Positions 29,188 through 39,972 are shown, numbered from the stretch's first letter. The stretch: DNA of 64,000 bases from Pseudorhodoplanes sp. (GCA_019187085.1 JABARS010000011.1:1-64000); one strand, 5' to 3'. The notes: generated by a model not told the origin, from the sequence alone. Numbers and translations are program-made.

Positions 29188-29655
29188 CTAGCGCCGCGGG
29201 CGGAACACCACGAAATGCGACATCGAGAAATTGACCAGGAAGCCGGCGCCGATGGCCAACACCTTGGCGATGACGACCGAGACATAATCGGCCGCCACGA
29301 CCAGCGTCCCGGTATTGACGATGACGCCGAAAATGCCGGCAGCGGCGAACATGAGATAGGAGCGCCAGCGCAATTTGCGGCCGGATTCGGCCGCAAAGGT
29401 GACATAGGAATTCATCACATAGGAGCCCGACACCGCCACCAGCCAGGCGATGACATTGGCCGCGATGAGGTCGAGCCGCTCGCCGGGCAGCCGGAACGTG
29501 ATGAAATTGAGCGCGAACAGGAAGACCGCGAAATCGACGAGCGCGTTGACGACGCCGATCAGCGCGAAGCTGATCGCCTTGAGCATCACCACCTGCCGGC
29601 GCAGGCGCAAAATCGTGCGTTCGGCGAAGCTGCCGTTTTTCGGGGTATCCGACAT
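29188..29655 (-). CDS. GtrA-family membrane protein
   Basis: 155 residues with four hydrophobic helices (about 27-47, 56-80, 97-120 and 124-146) and the conserved SYVMNSYVTF and NFSMSHFVVF motifs of GtrA-like proteins. These are thought to flip undecaprenyl-phosphate-linked sugars across the inner membrane. Start ATG 29655 (MSDTPKNGSF). The divergent neighbour is a GT2 enzyme of the kind that makes polyprenyl-phosphate sugars, which fits a synthase/flippase pair. The 120-base gap between them holds no recognised element. Confidence 0.88.
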   Translation of the reverse strand: MSDTPKNGSFAERTILRLRRQVVMLKAISFALIGVVNALVDFAVFLFALNFITFRLPGERLDLIAANVIAWLVAVSGSYVMNSYVTFAAESGRKLRWRSYLMFAAAGIFGVIVNTGTLVVAADYVSVVIAKVLAIGAGFLVNFSMSHFVVFRPRR

Positions 29656-29775
29656 CGCGCGTTCGCCTAGCACGTCCGGAGCGGGCTGTTGAGCCTTAAG
29701 TGTGGATCGGGGCGGGGCGCGACACCGCGCACGCGGTGAGCTATAGACGACGCGGGAGCGCAGACGAGGCGATCG

Positions 29776-30804
29776 ATGGTTAATCTCGCGGACCGGGCGG
29801 CGGCAGACTTCCAGCGGGCGGAACCGCGCCTGGCCGGACTGTCGATCATTGTGCCCTGCTTCAACGAGGCGGCCGGGCTGCCGCAACTGCACGAGAAGCT
29901 GATCAATATCGCCCAGATGCTGCGCGAAAAGCGCGGGCTCGCGGTCGAGGCGGTCTATATCGACGACGGCTCACGCGACGCGACCTATGCGGTCGCAGCC
30001 AACCTGCCCGCCCGCGGCCTTGACGTACAGGCGATCGCGCTGTCGCGCAATTTCGGCAAGGAGGCCGCTCTCCTCGCCGGCCTGCGCAACGCGCGCTACG
30101 GCGCGGTGCTGTTCATCGACGCCGACGGCCAGCACCCCCCGGCCTTGATCGAGACGCTGGTCGGCCACTGGCGCGATGACGGCTACGACGTCGTCTACAC
30201 CGCCAAGGCGCATCGCGAGAACGAGGCGCTGCTGCACCGGATCGGCGTCAAGCTTTTCTACAGGCTGATGAACTGGCGCGCGCGCCAGCGTATTCCTGAG
30301 GACGCCGGCGACTTTCGGCTGCTCTCCCCGCGTGCGGCCGACGCGCTGCGTCAGTTGCCGGAGCGCACGCGCTTCTTCAAGGGGCTGTCGAGCTGGATCG
30401 GATTCAAGCAATTGCGCGTCGATTACGAACCGGAGGAGCGCGCGCACGGCAAGTCGAGTTGGAATTATGCCGCGCTGGTCGGCCTGTCGATCGACGGGCT
30501 GACCTCGTTCTCGGTCGCACCGCTGCGGATGGCGAGCCTGCTCGGCGTGGCGCTGGCGGCGATCGCGCTGCTGTTCGGCGCGGCAATCCTCTACGAGACG
30601 GTCGTGTACGGCAAATCCGTGCCCGGCTATCCCTCGCTCGTCGTCGGCCTGATGGTGATCGGCGGCGTGCAGCTCATCATGATCGGCATCGTGGGGGAAT
30701 ATATCGGAAAGATCCTCGCCGAGCAGAAAGGCCGGCCGTCCTATTTCGTGGCCGAGCACAATCTCAAAACCGCCGAACGCGAACGGCAGGACGCCGCCGA
30801 GTAA
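29776..30804 (+). CDS. GT2 polyprenyl-phosphate glycosyltransferase (DPM1/GtrB-like)
   Basis: 342 residues: N-terminal GT-A domain with VPCFNEAAGLPQL, DDGSRD (nucleotide-sugar aspartates), DADGQHPP (metal-binding) and the fork EDAGDFRLLS, followed by two C-terminal membrane helices (about 245-270 and 285-310) and the EYIGKILAEQKGRP tail. It would transfer a sugar to undecaprenyl phosphate on the cytoplasmic face. Followed after 20 bases by a ChbG/YdjC-type deacetylase on the same strand, suggesting the sugar is N-acetylated and later deacetylated. Confidence 0.9.
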   Translation: MVNLADRAAADFQRAEPRLAGLSIIVPCFNEAAGLPQLHEKLINIAQMLREKRGLAVEAVYIDDGSRDATYAVAANLPARGLDVQAIALSRNFGKEAALLAGLRNARYGAVLFIDADGQHPPALIETLVGHWRDDGYDVVYTAKAHRENEALLHRIGVKLFYRLMNWRARQRIPEDAGDFRLLSPRAADALRQLPERTRFFKGLSSWIGFKQLRVDYEPEERAHGKSSWNYAALVGLSIDGLTSFSVAPLRMASLLGVALAAIALLFGAAILYETVVYGKSVPGYPSLVVGLMVIGGVQLIMIGIVGEYIGKILAEQKGRPSYFVAEHNLKTAERERQDAAE

Positions 30805-30824
30805 GGCCAGACCGGGCAGCGCGC

Positions 30825-31787
30825 GTGACGAGCGAACACGAAAATCCGCCACCGCCCGAACCGACGCCGGCCGGCACGGCTGCGCCTGTGGCAGCGATAA
30901 AGTCGGCCGGCGAAGCGGTGCCCGCACAAGCCGCGTCGCCGCCAGCCACGCCGCAGACCACGCAGAAAATCTGGCTGTGCGCGGACGATTTCGGACTTTC
31001 GCCCAAGGTCAACGAAGCGATCTGCGACCTCATCCTGCGCGGGCGCATCAATGCGACCTCGGCGATGGTGGTGGCACCCGCCTTCAGCCGCGCCGAAACC
31101 CTGCCGCTGTCGATCTTCCGCTCGGGCTCGCAGCGCGCAGCGCTCGGCCTGCACCTGACGCTGACCGCGCCGTTCCGCCCGCTGTCGCCGATCTATGCGC
31201 CGCTGCGCGCGGGCGCCTTCCCGCCGCTGAAGACGATGCTCACAGCCGCGCTATTGCGCCGGCTGGAGCCGGAGCGCATCGCAGTCGAGGTCGGCGCGCA
31301 GATCAAGGCGTTCATCGCCGCATTCGGGCATGCGCCCGATTTCGTCGACGGCCATCAGCACGTGCACGTCTTTCCGCAGGTGCGCGACGCGGTGATTGCG
31401 GCCGTCAAACAGGCCGCGCCGCAGGCCTGGCTGCGCCAGTGCAGCCGCGGCCCCTGGCTCGGCGCTGCCTTCTCCGATCCGAAGGGGCTCCTGATCGACC
31501 GGCTCAGCCGCGGCCTGCGCCGGCGCGCCGCCATAGCCGGCCTGAAGACCAACCCGGCCTTTGCCGGCACCTACAGTTTCAAGGCGTCGGCCGATTACGC
31601 CGCGCTCTTTCCCCGCTTCCTCAAGGACCTGCCGGACGGCAGCGTCGTCATGTGCCATCCCGGCCATGTCGACGACACGCTGCGCCGCCTCGATCCGCTG
31701 ACCGACCTGCGCGAGAAGGAATACGCCTATTTCGCCGGCGACAATTTCCCCAAGGTGCTGCAGGCGAACGGGGTGACGCTCGCCTGA
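30825..31787 (+). CDS. ChbG/HpnK (YdjC)-family carbohydrate deacetylase
   Basis: 320 residues from GTG 30825. A disordered Pro/Ala-rich N-terminus of about 45 residues precedes the metal-dependent deacetylase fold, with ADDFGLSPKVN (catalytic/metal Asp pair), LGLHLTLT, DGHQHVHVFP (metal histidines) and CHPGHVD. Members remove acetyl groups from N-acetylated sugars, including lipid-linked or hopanoid-linked ones. Gap of 20 bases after the GT2 gene, so a transcriptional unit is likely. A later start just before the TTQKIWLCADD segment cannot be excluded, but no ATG or clear Shine-Dalgarno supports it. Confidence 0.85.
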   Translation: MTSEHENPPPPEPTPAGTAAPVAAIKSAGEAVPAQAASPPATPQTTQKIWLCADDFGLSPKVNEAICDLILRGRINATSAMVVAPAFSRAETLPLSIFRSGSQRAALGLHLTLTAPFRPLSPIYAPLRAGAFPPLKTMLTAALLRRLEPERIAVEVGAQIKAFIAAFGHAPDFVDGHQHVHVFPQVRDAVIAAVKQAAPQAWLRQCSRGPWLGAAFSDPKGLLIDRLSRGLRRRAAIAGLKTNPAFAGTYSFKASADYAALFPRFLKDLPDGSVVMCHPGHVDDTLRRLDPLTDLREKEYAYFAGDNFPKVLQANGVTLA

Positions 31788-31900
31788 GCGCGGTGCACCG
31801 CTCCTGCGGCGCCGCCGACGAAAAATAATTCCGCCACGGTCATTCCGCCGCCCGGTTTTGTCCCCACATGTTCGGGCGTCCAATACGGGAGGACATCACG

Positions 31901-32569
31901 ATGACACCGCAGGAACGGCAGCTCGTTGCCGACCTATTCGACCGTCTCGCGCGGCTGGAAGACGTCACGCGCGATCCGGACGCCGAACGCACGATCATGG
32001 ACGGCCTGCGCCGCGCGCCCAATGCCGTCTACGCGCTGGTGCAGACGGTTCTCATCCAGGACGAGGCGCTGCGGCAGGCCGATGCCCGCATCCGCGAACT
32101 GGAAGGCAGCGGCGCGATCGGCGGCTCCGGCAGCTTCCTCGACTCTATGCGCGGGGCGCTTTTCGGGCAGGCCGGGGAGCGGCGCGGCTCGGTGCCCTCC
32201 GTGCGCGGCGGCGCGGACGCGCCCCCGCCTTACCAGCGCGAGCAGCCCGGCACGGGCGGCGGCTCGTTCCTGGGCACCGCGGCGGCGGCCGCGGCCGGCG
32301 TGATCGGCGGATCACTGCTGCTCAGTTCGTTCCGCTCGATGTTCGGCGGCAGCCCGCAGCAAGGCGCGCTCGATTCCTCCGGCGCGGGCGGCATGCCCTG
32401 GAGCAATGCCGACAACGCGCTTTCGCGCGAAGCCGGCGTACCGGACATCGGACGCGGCGGCGGCACCGAGCGTCAGGGTGCGTTCCAGAACGCGTCCTAC
32501 GACGACGAAGAGAGCGACGACGATTACGGGGACGAGGACGGCGGCGACTTCGATTTCGACGACGTCTGA
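31901..32569 (+). CDS. DUF2076 protein
   Basis: 222 residues, start ATG 31901 with GGGAGGA 9 bases upstream. A helical N-terminal segment (residues 1-75, MTPQERQLVADLFDRLARLE, with AVYALVQTVLIQDEAL) is the DUF2076 signature. Then Gly/Pro/Arg linkers, a single Ala/Gly-rich hydrophobic helix (TAAAAAAGVIGGSLLLSSF) and a strongly acidic C-terminus rich in Asp and Glu. Probably an envelope-associated protein; function unknown. A terminator hairpin follows at 32611. Confidence 0.85.
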   Translation: MTPQERQLVADLFDRLARLEDVTRDPDAERTIMDGLRRAPNAVYALVQTVLIQDEALRQADARIRELEGSGAIGGSGSFLDSMRGALFGQAGERRGSVPSVRGGADAPPPYQREQPGTGGGSFLGTAAAAAAGVIGGSLLLSSFRSMFGGSPQQGALDSSGAGGMPWSNADNALSREAGVPDIGRGGGTERQGAFQNASYDDEESDDDYGDEDGGDFDFDDV

Positions 32570-32610
32570 GCAGGCCGCAACGCTGCTTCGCCGGATTGCG
32601 TTCTAAACGT

Positions 32611-32643
32611 AAAAGGCCGCCGCACGAATCGCGCGGCGGCCTT
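32611..32643. terminator. bidirectional Rho-independent terminator
   Basis: AAAA then GGCCGCCGC (32615-32623), a 9-base loop, GCGGCGGCC (32633-32641) and TT. It lies in the 110-base convergent gap between the DUF2076 gene and the L,D-transpeptidase gene, and the A- and T-flanks suit both directions. Confidence 0.75.
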
Positions 32644-32679
32644 GTTCATTGCGATCGTCTCGCGACCGAAAGCCTGCGC

Positions 32680-33501
32680 TCAGATGACGACGACTTTCGT
32701 TCCGACCTTCACGCGCTCGTAGAGGTCGACGACGTCCTCGTTGCGCATGCGGATACAGCCCGACGACACCGCCTGGCCGATCGTCCAGGGCTCGTTCGAG
32801 CCGTGGATGCGATAGAGCGTGGAGCCAAGATACATCGCGCGCGCGCCGAGCGGATTGTTCGGCCCGCCCGCCATGAACGACGGCAGGTCGGGGCGGCGCT
32901 TGAGCATCTCGTCCGGCGGACGCCAGTCCGGCCATTCCGCCTTGCGCGTGATCGACTTGACGCCGGCCCAGGTGAAGCCCGGGCGGCCGACGCCGATGCC
33001 GTAGCGGATCGCCTTGCCGCCCGGCTGGACCAGCAACAGGAAACGCCGCGGCGTATCGATGATCACGGTGCCGGGCTTCTCGCGGCCATCATAGGCCACG
33101 ACCTGCTTGAAATAACGCGGATCGACAGCCGGACGCGCGGGCTCGGCAGCGACACCGGGCAGCGCGCGCGGATCGCCATAGACATGCATGGCGGGCGGCG
33201 GAGGCGGCGGCATCATGGCCGGCTGTTCGAGCACGTGCGGCTGCAGCACCGGCGGCGCCGACATCGGCTGCATGGCCGGCCCGCCCTCGTAACGGTGGCC
33301 GCGCGGCTGGCCGCCGCGGAACAGGAATTCGATGAACCCGCCGCCGAGATCGGGCTCGGCATATTGATATTGCTGGGCCACGGGCAACGCCTGCGGAACG
33401 GGCGCCGACTGATAGACGGGAGTGATCGGCAGGGGCTGCGCCATCGGGGCACCCGCGCCGAATACGCTGGCGGTGAGCGCAAGCAGGACACAACGCTTCA
33501 T
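32680..33501 (-). CDS. periplasmic L,D-transpeptidase (YkuD/ErfK family)
   Basis: 273 residues with signal peptide (MKRCVLLALTASVFGAGAPMA), a Pro/Gln/Met-rich linker of about 90 residues and a C-terminal YkuD domain. The catalytic motif reads HGSNEPWTIGQAVSSGCIRM, with His and the nucleophilic Cys in the canonical HxxxxxxxxxxxxSxGCxRM pattern. Such enzymes form 3-3 peptidoglycan cross-links or attach outer-membrane proteins to peptidoglycan. Start ATG 33501 is fixed by the signal peptide. Divergent from cheZ. Confidence 0.93.
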   Translation of the reverse strand: MKRCVLLALTASVFGAGAPMAQPLPITPVYQSAPVPQALPVAQQYQYAEPDLGGGFIEFLFRGGQPRGHRYEGGPAMQPMSAPPVLQPHVLEQPAMMPPPPPPAMHVYGDPRALPGVAAEPARPAVDPRYFKQVVAYDGREKPGTVIIDTPRRFLLLVQPGGKAIRYGIGVGRPGFTWAGVKSITRKAEWPDWRPPDEMLKRRPDLPSFMAGGPNNPLGARAMYLGSTLYRIHGSNEPWTIGQAVSSGCIRMRNEDVVDLYERVKVGTKVVVI

Positions 33502-33770
33502 CGGACGTACTCGTTTACTGATCGCCGGACACGGAAAGCGCAACACGCCGCTCTCCATTTCGCGTCCGATGATGTCGGCAAGGATCGACCGAATGGTAAA
33601 CATCCGCGCGCGCAGCGTTCCCGCGGGCATATGCGGGCGGCTTTACTTTCGATTAGCGTTTATTTTGGGTGAATGCGGAGCGGTCATGGTTAACCGTCGG
33701 CAAACACCGCCCCGTGAACCTCATTTTAATTCCAATCCGGTACACAGCCTGCAAACAAGCGGGGGCGTTA

Positions 33771-34526
33771 ATGCCGGTACAGCGTAAGATTTTTCGCGTC
33801 GAAGAGCTTTTCTCGAACGGGGATGATCCCGACCTGTCGGCCTTCGATCCGGGATACGAGCGGCTCCACAACGAGGTCATGACCGAGCTGCGCGCGCTGC
33901 GCAGCGCGATGTCGTCCGCCCCGCAGACGCAGCCGCAGAGCTCCCCCGATCTCGCGGCGGAAGCGTTCAAGGCGCAGGCCGAAGCCTTCCAGGCCCATAT
34001 CGCCGAGGCGCGCAAGTTCAAAATCGAGCTCGACGTCATCGATCAGGCGATCAAGAAGACCAAGAGCGAGATCGTCTCGCTGCAGGACCATGGGCTCGAC
34101 GGCGGCCAGATCGCGCGCGTCAATCAGGAACTTAATGCCGTCGTCAACGGCACGACGGAGGCGACCGACCGGATCCTCAAGGCGGCCGAGACCATCGAGC
34201 AGACCGCCGGCATGCTCGGCGCCGCGCTCAAAAGCGAACACGAGCAGGGCCTCGCGCAGGATATCCAGGACCAGGTGACGCAGATTTTCGAGGCCTGCAA
34301 CTTCCACGACCTGACCAGCCAGCGCATCTCCAAGGTGCTCGGCACGCTCAACCAGGTCGAGGAGCACATCGCGCAGATGATCGAGATCTGGAGCGCGATC
34401 GAGCGCTTCACCAATTATGTGGCGCGCCTCTCGCCGGCCGATGCCAATTCGATGCTCAACGGTCCCAAGCTCGAGGGCGACGAGGGCCACGCCTCGCAGA
34501 ACGACATCGACTCGCTGTTCCACTGA
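33771..34526 (+). CDS. cheZ: CheZ-family phospho-CheY phosphatase
   Basis: 251 residues, mostly helical with long amphipathic helices. The CheZ active-site segment CNFHDLTSQRISKV places D180 and Q184 four residues apart, as D143/Q147 in E. coli CheZ, where the glutamine attacks phospho-CheY. The C-terminus SQNDIDSLFH is a linked peptide that in CheZ tethers CheY and also resembles the CheY-binding N-terminus of FliM. Start ATG 33771 (MPVQRKIFRV). The stand-alone cheY at 16322 is the likely substrate. The MFS gene converges 9 bases downstream. Confidence 0.88.
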   Translation: MPVQRKIFRVEELFSNGDDPDLSAFDPGYERLHNEVMTELRALRSAMSSAPQTQPQSSPDLAAEAFKAQAEAFQAHIAEARKFKIELDVIDQAIKKTKSEIVSLQDHGLDGGQIARVNQELNAVVNGTTEATDRILKAAETIEQTAGMLGAALKSEHEQGLAQDIQDQVTQIFEACNFHDLTSQRISKVLGTLNQVEEHIAQMIEIWSAIERFTNYVARLSPADANSMLNGPKLEGDEGHASQNDIDSLFH

Positions 34527-34535
34527 CCGCGCGCG

Positions 34536-35729
34536 TCACACCCGCGGCCGCCGGATCGCGGCCATGCAGGCGAGCGCGACCAGCACGCAGGCGGCGGTGA
34601 CGGCAAGCCCCGCGGCGTCGGAAAAGCGCTCGATCACAAAGGCGAGCAGCACCGGCGCCAGCGCCTGCATCACCTGAAACGGCTTGGCGATCCGCCCGAG
34701 CAGGCGGCCATAGCCCTGCGCACCGAACAGGGCGAGCGGGACCGCCCCGCGCGTGATGGTGACGAGCCCGTTGGCGGCGCCGAACAGGAGCGCAAACGCG
34801 GCGGCGGCCGGAACCGTGAGGCCGGCGACCGCGATCAGCACGAAACCGCACAGCAGCGTCACAAGCGCAAAGCGCGCGATGCTGAGCGGGTGCATGTTGC
34901 CGGCAAAGGCGAATTCCAGCACGCGCGCGGCGACCTGCGCGGGACCGAACAGCGCGCCGAGCAGCACGGCGGTGCCCGGATCGATTCCGGCGCGGCCGAA
35001 GAACGCAAGCATGTGCGCGGCAAGCCCCGACGGCACGAAGGCGTAGACGGCGAAACCGGCGGCGACTAGGATGAACGGCAGGCCGTGCGGAGGCAGCGTC
35101 GGCGTCGGCGGCAGCGCCCTGCTTTCGGTCGCGGCGACCGACGCCACGCGCATGCGCGGCAGCGCGAAGGCATGCAGCGGCGCGACGACGAAGGCGAGGA
35201 CGCCGGCATAGATCAGATAAGTGCCGCGCCAGTCGGTCTGCGTGAGCAGCGCCTGCGTCACCGGCCAGCTCACCGTGGAGGCGAAGCCGCCGGCGAGCGT
35301 CAGCGCGGTGATCGGCTTGCGTGCGAGGACCCCGAAAATGCGCCCGAGCGTGGCAAAGGCGGGATCATAGAGATTGGCGGCGATCGCCGCCCCGAGCACC
35401 ATCCAGACCGCGAGATAGGCGAGCGGATGGGTGACATAGACGAGCGCCACCACCCCGGCCGCGCCGAGCAGCGAGCCGAACGGCATCACGGTATGCCCGC
35501 CGTGACGGTCGATCAGGCTGCCGATCGTCGGCGCGCAGAAGCCCGCCGTCAGCAGCGCCAGCGAAAAACCGCTCATCGAGAAGGCCAGCGACCAGCCGCG
35601 CTCGGCGGCGATCAGCGGCATCATCAGCACCGGCGGATAAAAGAGGATTCCCCAGGTCAGAATCTGCGTCACGCCGAGAACAAGGACGGCGCGCCAGGGA
35701 CCGAAGATGAAATCGCGGAGCTGCGGCAT
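34536..35729 (-). CDS. major facilitator superfamily transporter
   Basis: 397 residues with about 12 hydrophobic helices in two halves around a Pro/Thr-rich loop near residues 195-215 (ESRALPPTPTLPPHG). The loop 2-3 motif appears as GSLIDRHGGHTVMPFG. The N-terminal ILTWGILFYPPVL helix is typical of the monocarboxylate-porter-like/OFA branch of MFS. Substrate cannot be read from the sequence. Start ATG 35729 (MPQLRDFIFG). Its 3' end faces cheZ. Confidence 0.85.
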   Translation of the reverse strand: MPQLRDFIFGPWRAVLVLGVTQILTWGILFYPPVLMMPLIAAERGWSLAFSMSGFSLALLTAGFCAPTIGSLIDRHGGHTVMPFGSLLGAAGVVALVYVTHPLAYLAVWMVLGAAIAANLYDPAFATLGRIFGVLARKPITALTLAGGFASTVSWPVTQALLTQTDWRGTYLIYAGVLAFVVAPLHAFALPRMRVASVAATESRALPPTPTLPPHGLPFILVAAGFAVYAFVPSGLAAHMLAFFGRAGIDPGTAVLLGALFGPAQVAARVLEFAFAGNMHPLSIARFALVTLLCGFVLIAVAGLTVPAAAAFALLFGAANGLVTITRGAVPLALFGAQGYGRLLGRIAKPFQVMQALAPVLLAFVIERFSDAAGLAVTAACVLVALACMAAIRRPRV

Positions 35730-35830
35730 TAGAAGGCGTATAAGCCTAGCACAGGCGACGGCGTCCGCAGCACGCGGCTGACATGCAATTCTGCGGACCG
35801 GTCAGGCGGGCGCGGCAGCGGATACAGCGC

Positions 35831-36343
35831 TCAGGCGCGCGGCGCGCACCGCACATAGACCGAGGTGCCGTAGCGGCTCTCGACTTCCTTGTCGACGAAG
35901 CGGGTGATCATCACCCGGCCGTCGAAGGAGACGATTTCACGGTCCTGCGGCCCCCCCGCCTCGCCGGCCGGGCCGATGAAGGTACGATCGCCGGGCGCGC
36001 CTTTCATGCGCAATTCCTCGATCTTGGAGGAATCGGCCAGATGCATCATGACCCCGCCGTTCGGCCCGAGGCTGATGACATAGGGCTGGCGGCACTGGTT
36101 GCGCGCGGCGGCTTCGGTGCGCGGGCGGTCTTCCGGCTTGTGATAGGCGGCAAGCCCCCAGCGGCCGGCGATTTCGGCCGCCTTGATCCTGGACGGGATT
36201 TCGGGCGGCGGCGGGGGCGTGGCGGCGATGGGCGCCGGTCCCGGACTTGCGCAGCCGGTCACGAGCAAGACCACCGCGCCGGCCAAGGCCGTGCCGGCGA
36301 GGCCGGCCAAGCCGGTTTGCCGCCGTCGGACGTGTAATGTCAT
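35831..36343 (-). CDS. predicted outer-membrane lipoprotein, AprI/Inh-like beta barrel possible
   Basis: 170 residues. Signal peptide ends in the lipobox VTGC, so the mature N-terminus is a lipidated Cys, followed by a Pro/Ala linker. The rest (AEIAGRWGLAAYHKP, NQCRQPYVISLGPNGG, VSFDGRVMITRFVDKEVE) is beta-rich with two cysteines near the start and end, vaguely like the small AprI/Inh protease-inhibitor fold, but I would not claim inhibitor activity. Start ATG 36343 was chosen for the signal peptide; upstream frame is shadow. Monocistronic between the MFS gene and the groES promoter. Confidence 0.72.
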   Translation of the reverse strand: MTLHVRRRQTGLAGLAGTALAGAVVLLVTGCASPGPAPIAATPPPPPEIPSRIKAAEIAGRWGLAAYHKPEDRPRTEAAARNQCRQPYVISLGPNGGVMMHLADSSKIEELRMKGAPGDRTFIGPAGEAGGPQDREIVSFDGRVMITRFVDKEVESRYGTSVYVRCAPRA

Positions 36344-36484
36344 GCGATGTCCCCGGTCACACGGCCACTCTGGGGGCGCAAAATGGCGAGCGCAAGATGC
36401 GAATGGACGCCGGGGGCGCACGCAGCAGCCGCCCGCGCGGGCCTGCGCGCATGCGGCCGGCCCCTCGCCTGAAACAGGGACAAC

Positions 36485-36513
36485 TTGACAGAGACAGGGG
36501 CTTTCCGTATCTC
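36485..36513 (+). promoter_or_regulatory. groESL promoter
   Basis: TTGACA at 36485-36490 and a weak TATCTC at 36508-36513, 17 bases apart. The leading CTTG and the C-rich spacer end also fit an RpoH-type heat-shock promoter. The -10 match is poor, so the exact sigma factor is open. It lies 10 bases upstream of the CIRCE element. Confidence 0.6.
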
Positions 36514-36522
36514 GACCGGGGT

Positions 36523-36549
36523 TTGGCACTCACTTGATCGTAGTGCTAA
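36523..36549. promoter_or_regulatory. CIRCE operator (HrcA binding site)
   Basis: TTGGCACTC at 36523-36531, nine bases, TAGTGCTAA at 36541-36549. This is the TTAGCACTC-N9-GAGTGCTAA consensus with one substitution in each arm. Placed between the promoter and groES, it predicts HrcA repression of the chaperonin operon. Confidence 0.88.
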
Positions 36550-36606
36550 GCAACTGTAAACTCTATATTAATCCTGACCGCCGCCGCGCGCGGCCCGGAG
36601 GACGCC

Positions 36607-36903
36607 ATGGCCAAAACCAAATTCCGCCCGCTGCACGACCGCGTCGTCGTGCGCCGCATCGATGCCAGCGAAAAGACCAAGGGCGGCATCATCATTCCCG
36701 ACACCGCGAAGGAGAAGCCGCAGGAAGGCGAGATCGTCGCGGTCGGCCCGGGCGGACGCGACGAAGCCGGCAAGCTCGTACCGCTGGACGTGAAGGCCGG
36801 CGACCGCGTGCTGTTCGGCAAGTGGTCGGGCACCGACGTGAAGATCGACGGCGAGGAGCTACTGATCATGAAGGAGTCCGACATCATGGGCGTGATCGCC
36901 TGA
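36607..36903 (+). CDS. groES: co-chaperonin GroES
   Basis: 98-residue lid of the GroEL folding chamber. Conserved [12 protein letters not shown] start, the mobile loop with [32 protein letters not shown] and the MGVIA terminus. Start ATG 36607. A CIRCE site and promoter precede it. It is followed by 150 bases with two REP-like palindromes before groEL, longer and more structured than the usual groES-groEL spacer. Confidence 0.98.
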   Translation: MAKTKFRPLHDRVVVRRIDASEKTKGGIIIPDTAKEKPQEGEIVAVGPGGRDEAGKLVPLDVKAGDRVLFGKWSGTDVKIDGEELLIMKESDIMGVIA

Positions 36904-36917
36904 TGTCGCCGACCCTC

Positions 36918-38706
<1,789 letters not shown>

Positions 38707-38735
38707 CCGGCCCGCCTGCCATCCGGACCACACAC

Positions 38736-38764
38736 AAAAGGCGCGGCAGGAGCCGCGCCTTTTT
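38736..38764. terminator. Rho-independent terminator of groESL
   Basis: AAAA, GGCGCGGC (38740-38747), loop AGGA, GCCGCGCC (38752-38759) and TTTTT. A perfect 8-base GC stem; the flanking A- and T-runs make it usable for the convergent monooxygenase gene as well. Confidence 0.88.
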
Positions 38765-38778
38765 CGTTGTCGTTTCGA

Positions 38779-39972
38779 TTACGCCCCGCGCGGCAAGGGG
38801 GCGGTCGCGTCGAACTCGTAAAGCCAGTCGCGGTTGAGGAGCCTGGGGTCGGATCCGGCGAGCCGATCGAGGCCGAGCCGACGCTTGAGACGGGCGAGCG
38901 GCGACGTGAGATGGAAGATCTCACCCTGCGCGCGGGCGGCGAGCTGCACCTGCGCGGTGCGCGGCAGGCGAGCGGCCTCGTAGCGCTGCAATGCGCGCAC
39001 GACGTCCGGCTCGTCGGCCAGCACCTGCGCCAGCACGAAGGCGTCCTCGATCGCCATGGCCGCGCCCTGCGCCAGGAACGGCAGCATCGGATGGGCAGCA
39101 TCGCCCAGAAGCGTGACGCGCCCGCGGCTCCAGAACGGCAGCGGGTCGTGATCGAACAAGCCCCATTTGAACGCGTTCTGCGCGCGCTCGAGCAGCATGC
39201 GGACATCGGCATTGACGTGCGGGAAGGCCTCGCCCAGCTCCTGCGCGGAGGACGCCACCGACCAGGATTCCTCGACCCAGGTCTTGGTGCGGCGCACCGC
39301 CACCATGTTCACGAGGCGGCCGCCGCGTACGTAATAGATCACGATATGGCCGAGCGGGCCCATCCAGATCGTCATCTCGGGCGGCACGAAGCCGGACGGG
39401 AACACCTCGACCGGCGTGAGCGCACGCCAGCACATCGTGCCGGTGAAGCGCGGCGATTGCGCACCATGCAAGGTGCGACGCACGAGCGAATGGATGCCGT
39501 CGCAACCGACGACGAGATCGAACGCCTCCTGCCGGCCGCCCTCGAAAGTCACGACGGCCTTGTCCGGCGTCGACGACACCGCGGTCACGCGCGTGCCGAG
39601 TTCAAGCTGCGTATCGCCAAGCGCGGCGGAGATCATGTCCAGAAGGTCGGCGCGATGCACCTGATAATAAGGCGCGCCGTAGCGGCCCTCGGCGTCCTGC
39701 ATCGGCGTGCGGCGCTTCTCGCGGCCGTCGTCCCAGTCGCGCACCACGATCGCCTGCGGCTGGAAGCCGATCCCGTGCAGCGGCGCCTCGAGCCCGAGCG
39801 CGCGGAACACCTTGACCGCATTGGGCGCCATCTGGATGCCGGCGCCGACCTCGCGCAGCGCGTCGGACTGTTCGAATACCCGCACCGCAAAACCGCGCCG
39901 CGACAGCGCAACGGCTGCCGCAAGGCCGCCGATGCCGCCCCCAATCAAGCCAATCTGCAGCGGCCGTCGCAT
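38779..39972 (-). CDS. FAD-dependent aromatic-ring monooxygenase (salicylate/3-hydroxybenzoate hydroxylase type)
   Basis: 397-residue single-component flavin hydroxylase. FAD dinucleotide motif GLIGGGIGGLAAAVALSRRG at residues 8-27, the DG motif VGCDGIHSLVRR and the GDAAHPMLPFLAQGAAMAIEDA motif binding FAD ribityl and pyrophosphate. Closest in style to salicylate or 3-hydroxybenzoate 6-hydroxylases, which use NAD(P)H and O2; the exact phenolic substrate is not deducible. No other aromatic-degradation gene is adjacent. Start ATG 39972 (MRRPLQIGLI). Converges with groEL. Confidence 0.88.
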   Translation of the reverse strand: MRRPLQIGLIGGGIGGLAAAVALSRRGFAVRVFEQSDALREVGAGIQMAPNAVKVFRALGLEAPLHGIGFQPQAIVVRDWDDGREKRRTPMQDAEGRYGAPYYQVHRADLLDMISAALGDTQLELGTRVTAVSSTPDKAVVTFEGGRQEAFDLVVGCDGIHSLVRRTLHGAQSPRFTGTMCWRALTPVEVFPSGFVPPEMTIWMGPLGHIVIYYVRGGRLVNMVAVRRTKTWVEESWSVASSAQELGEAFPHVNADVRMLLERAQNAFKWGLFDHDPLPFWSRGRVTLLGDAAHPMLPFLAQGAAMAIEDAFVLAQVLADEPDVVRALQRYEAARLPRTAQVQLAARAQGEIFHLTSPLARLKRRLGLDRLAGSDPRLLNRDWLYEFDATAPLPRGA

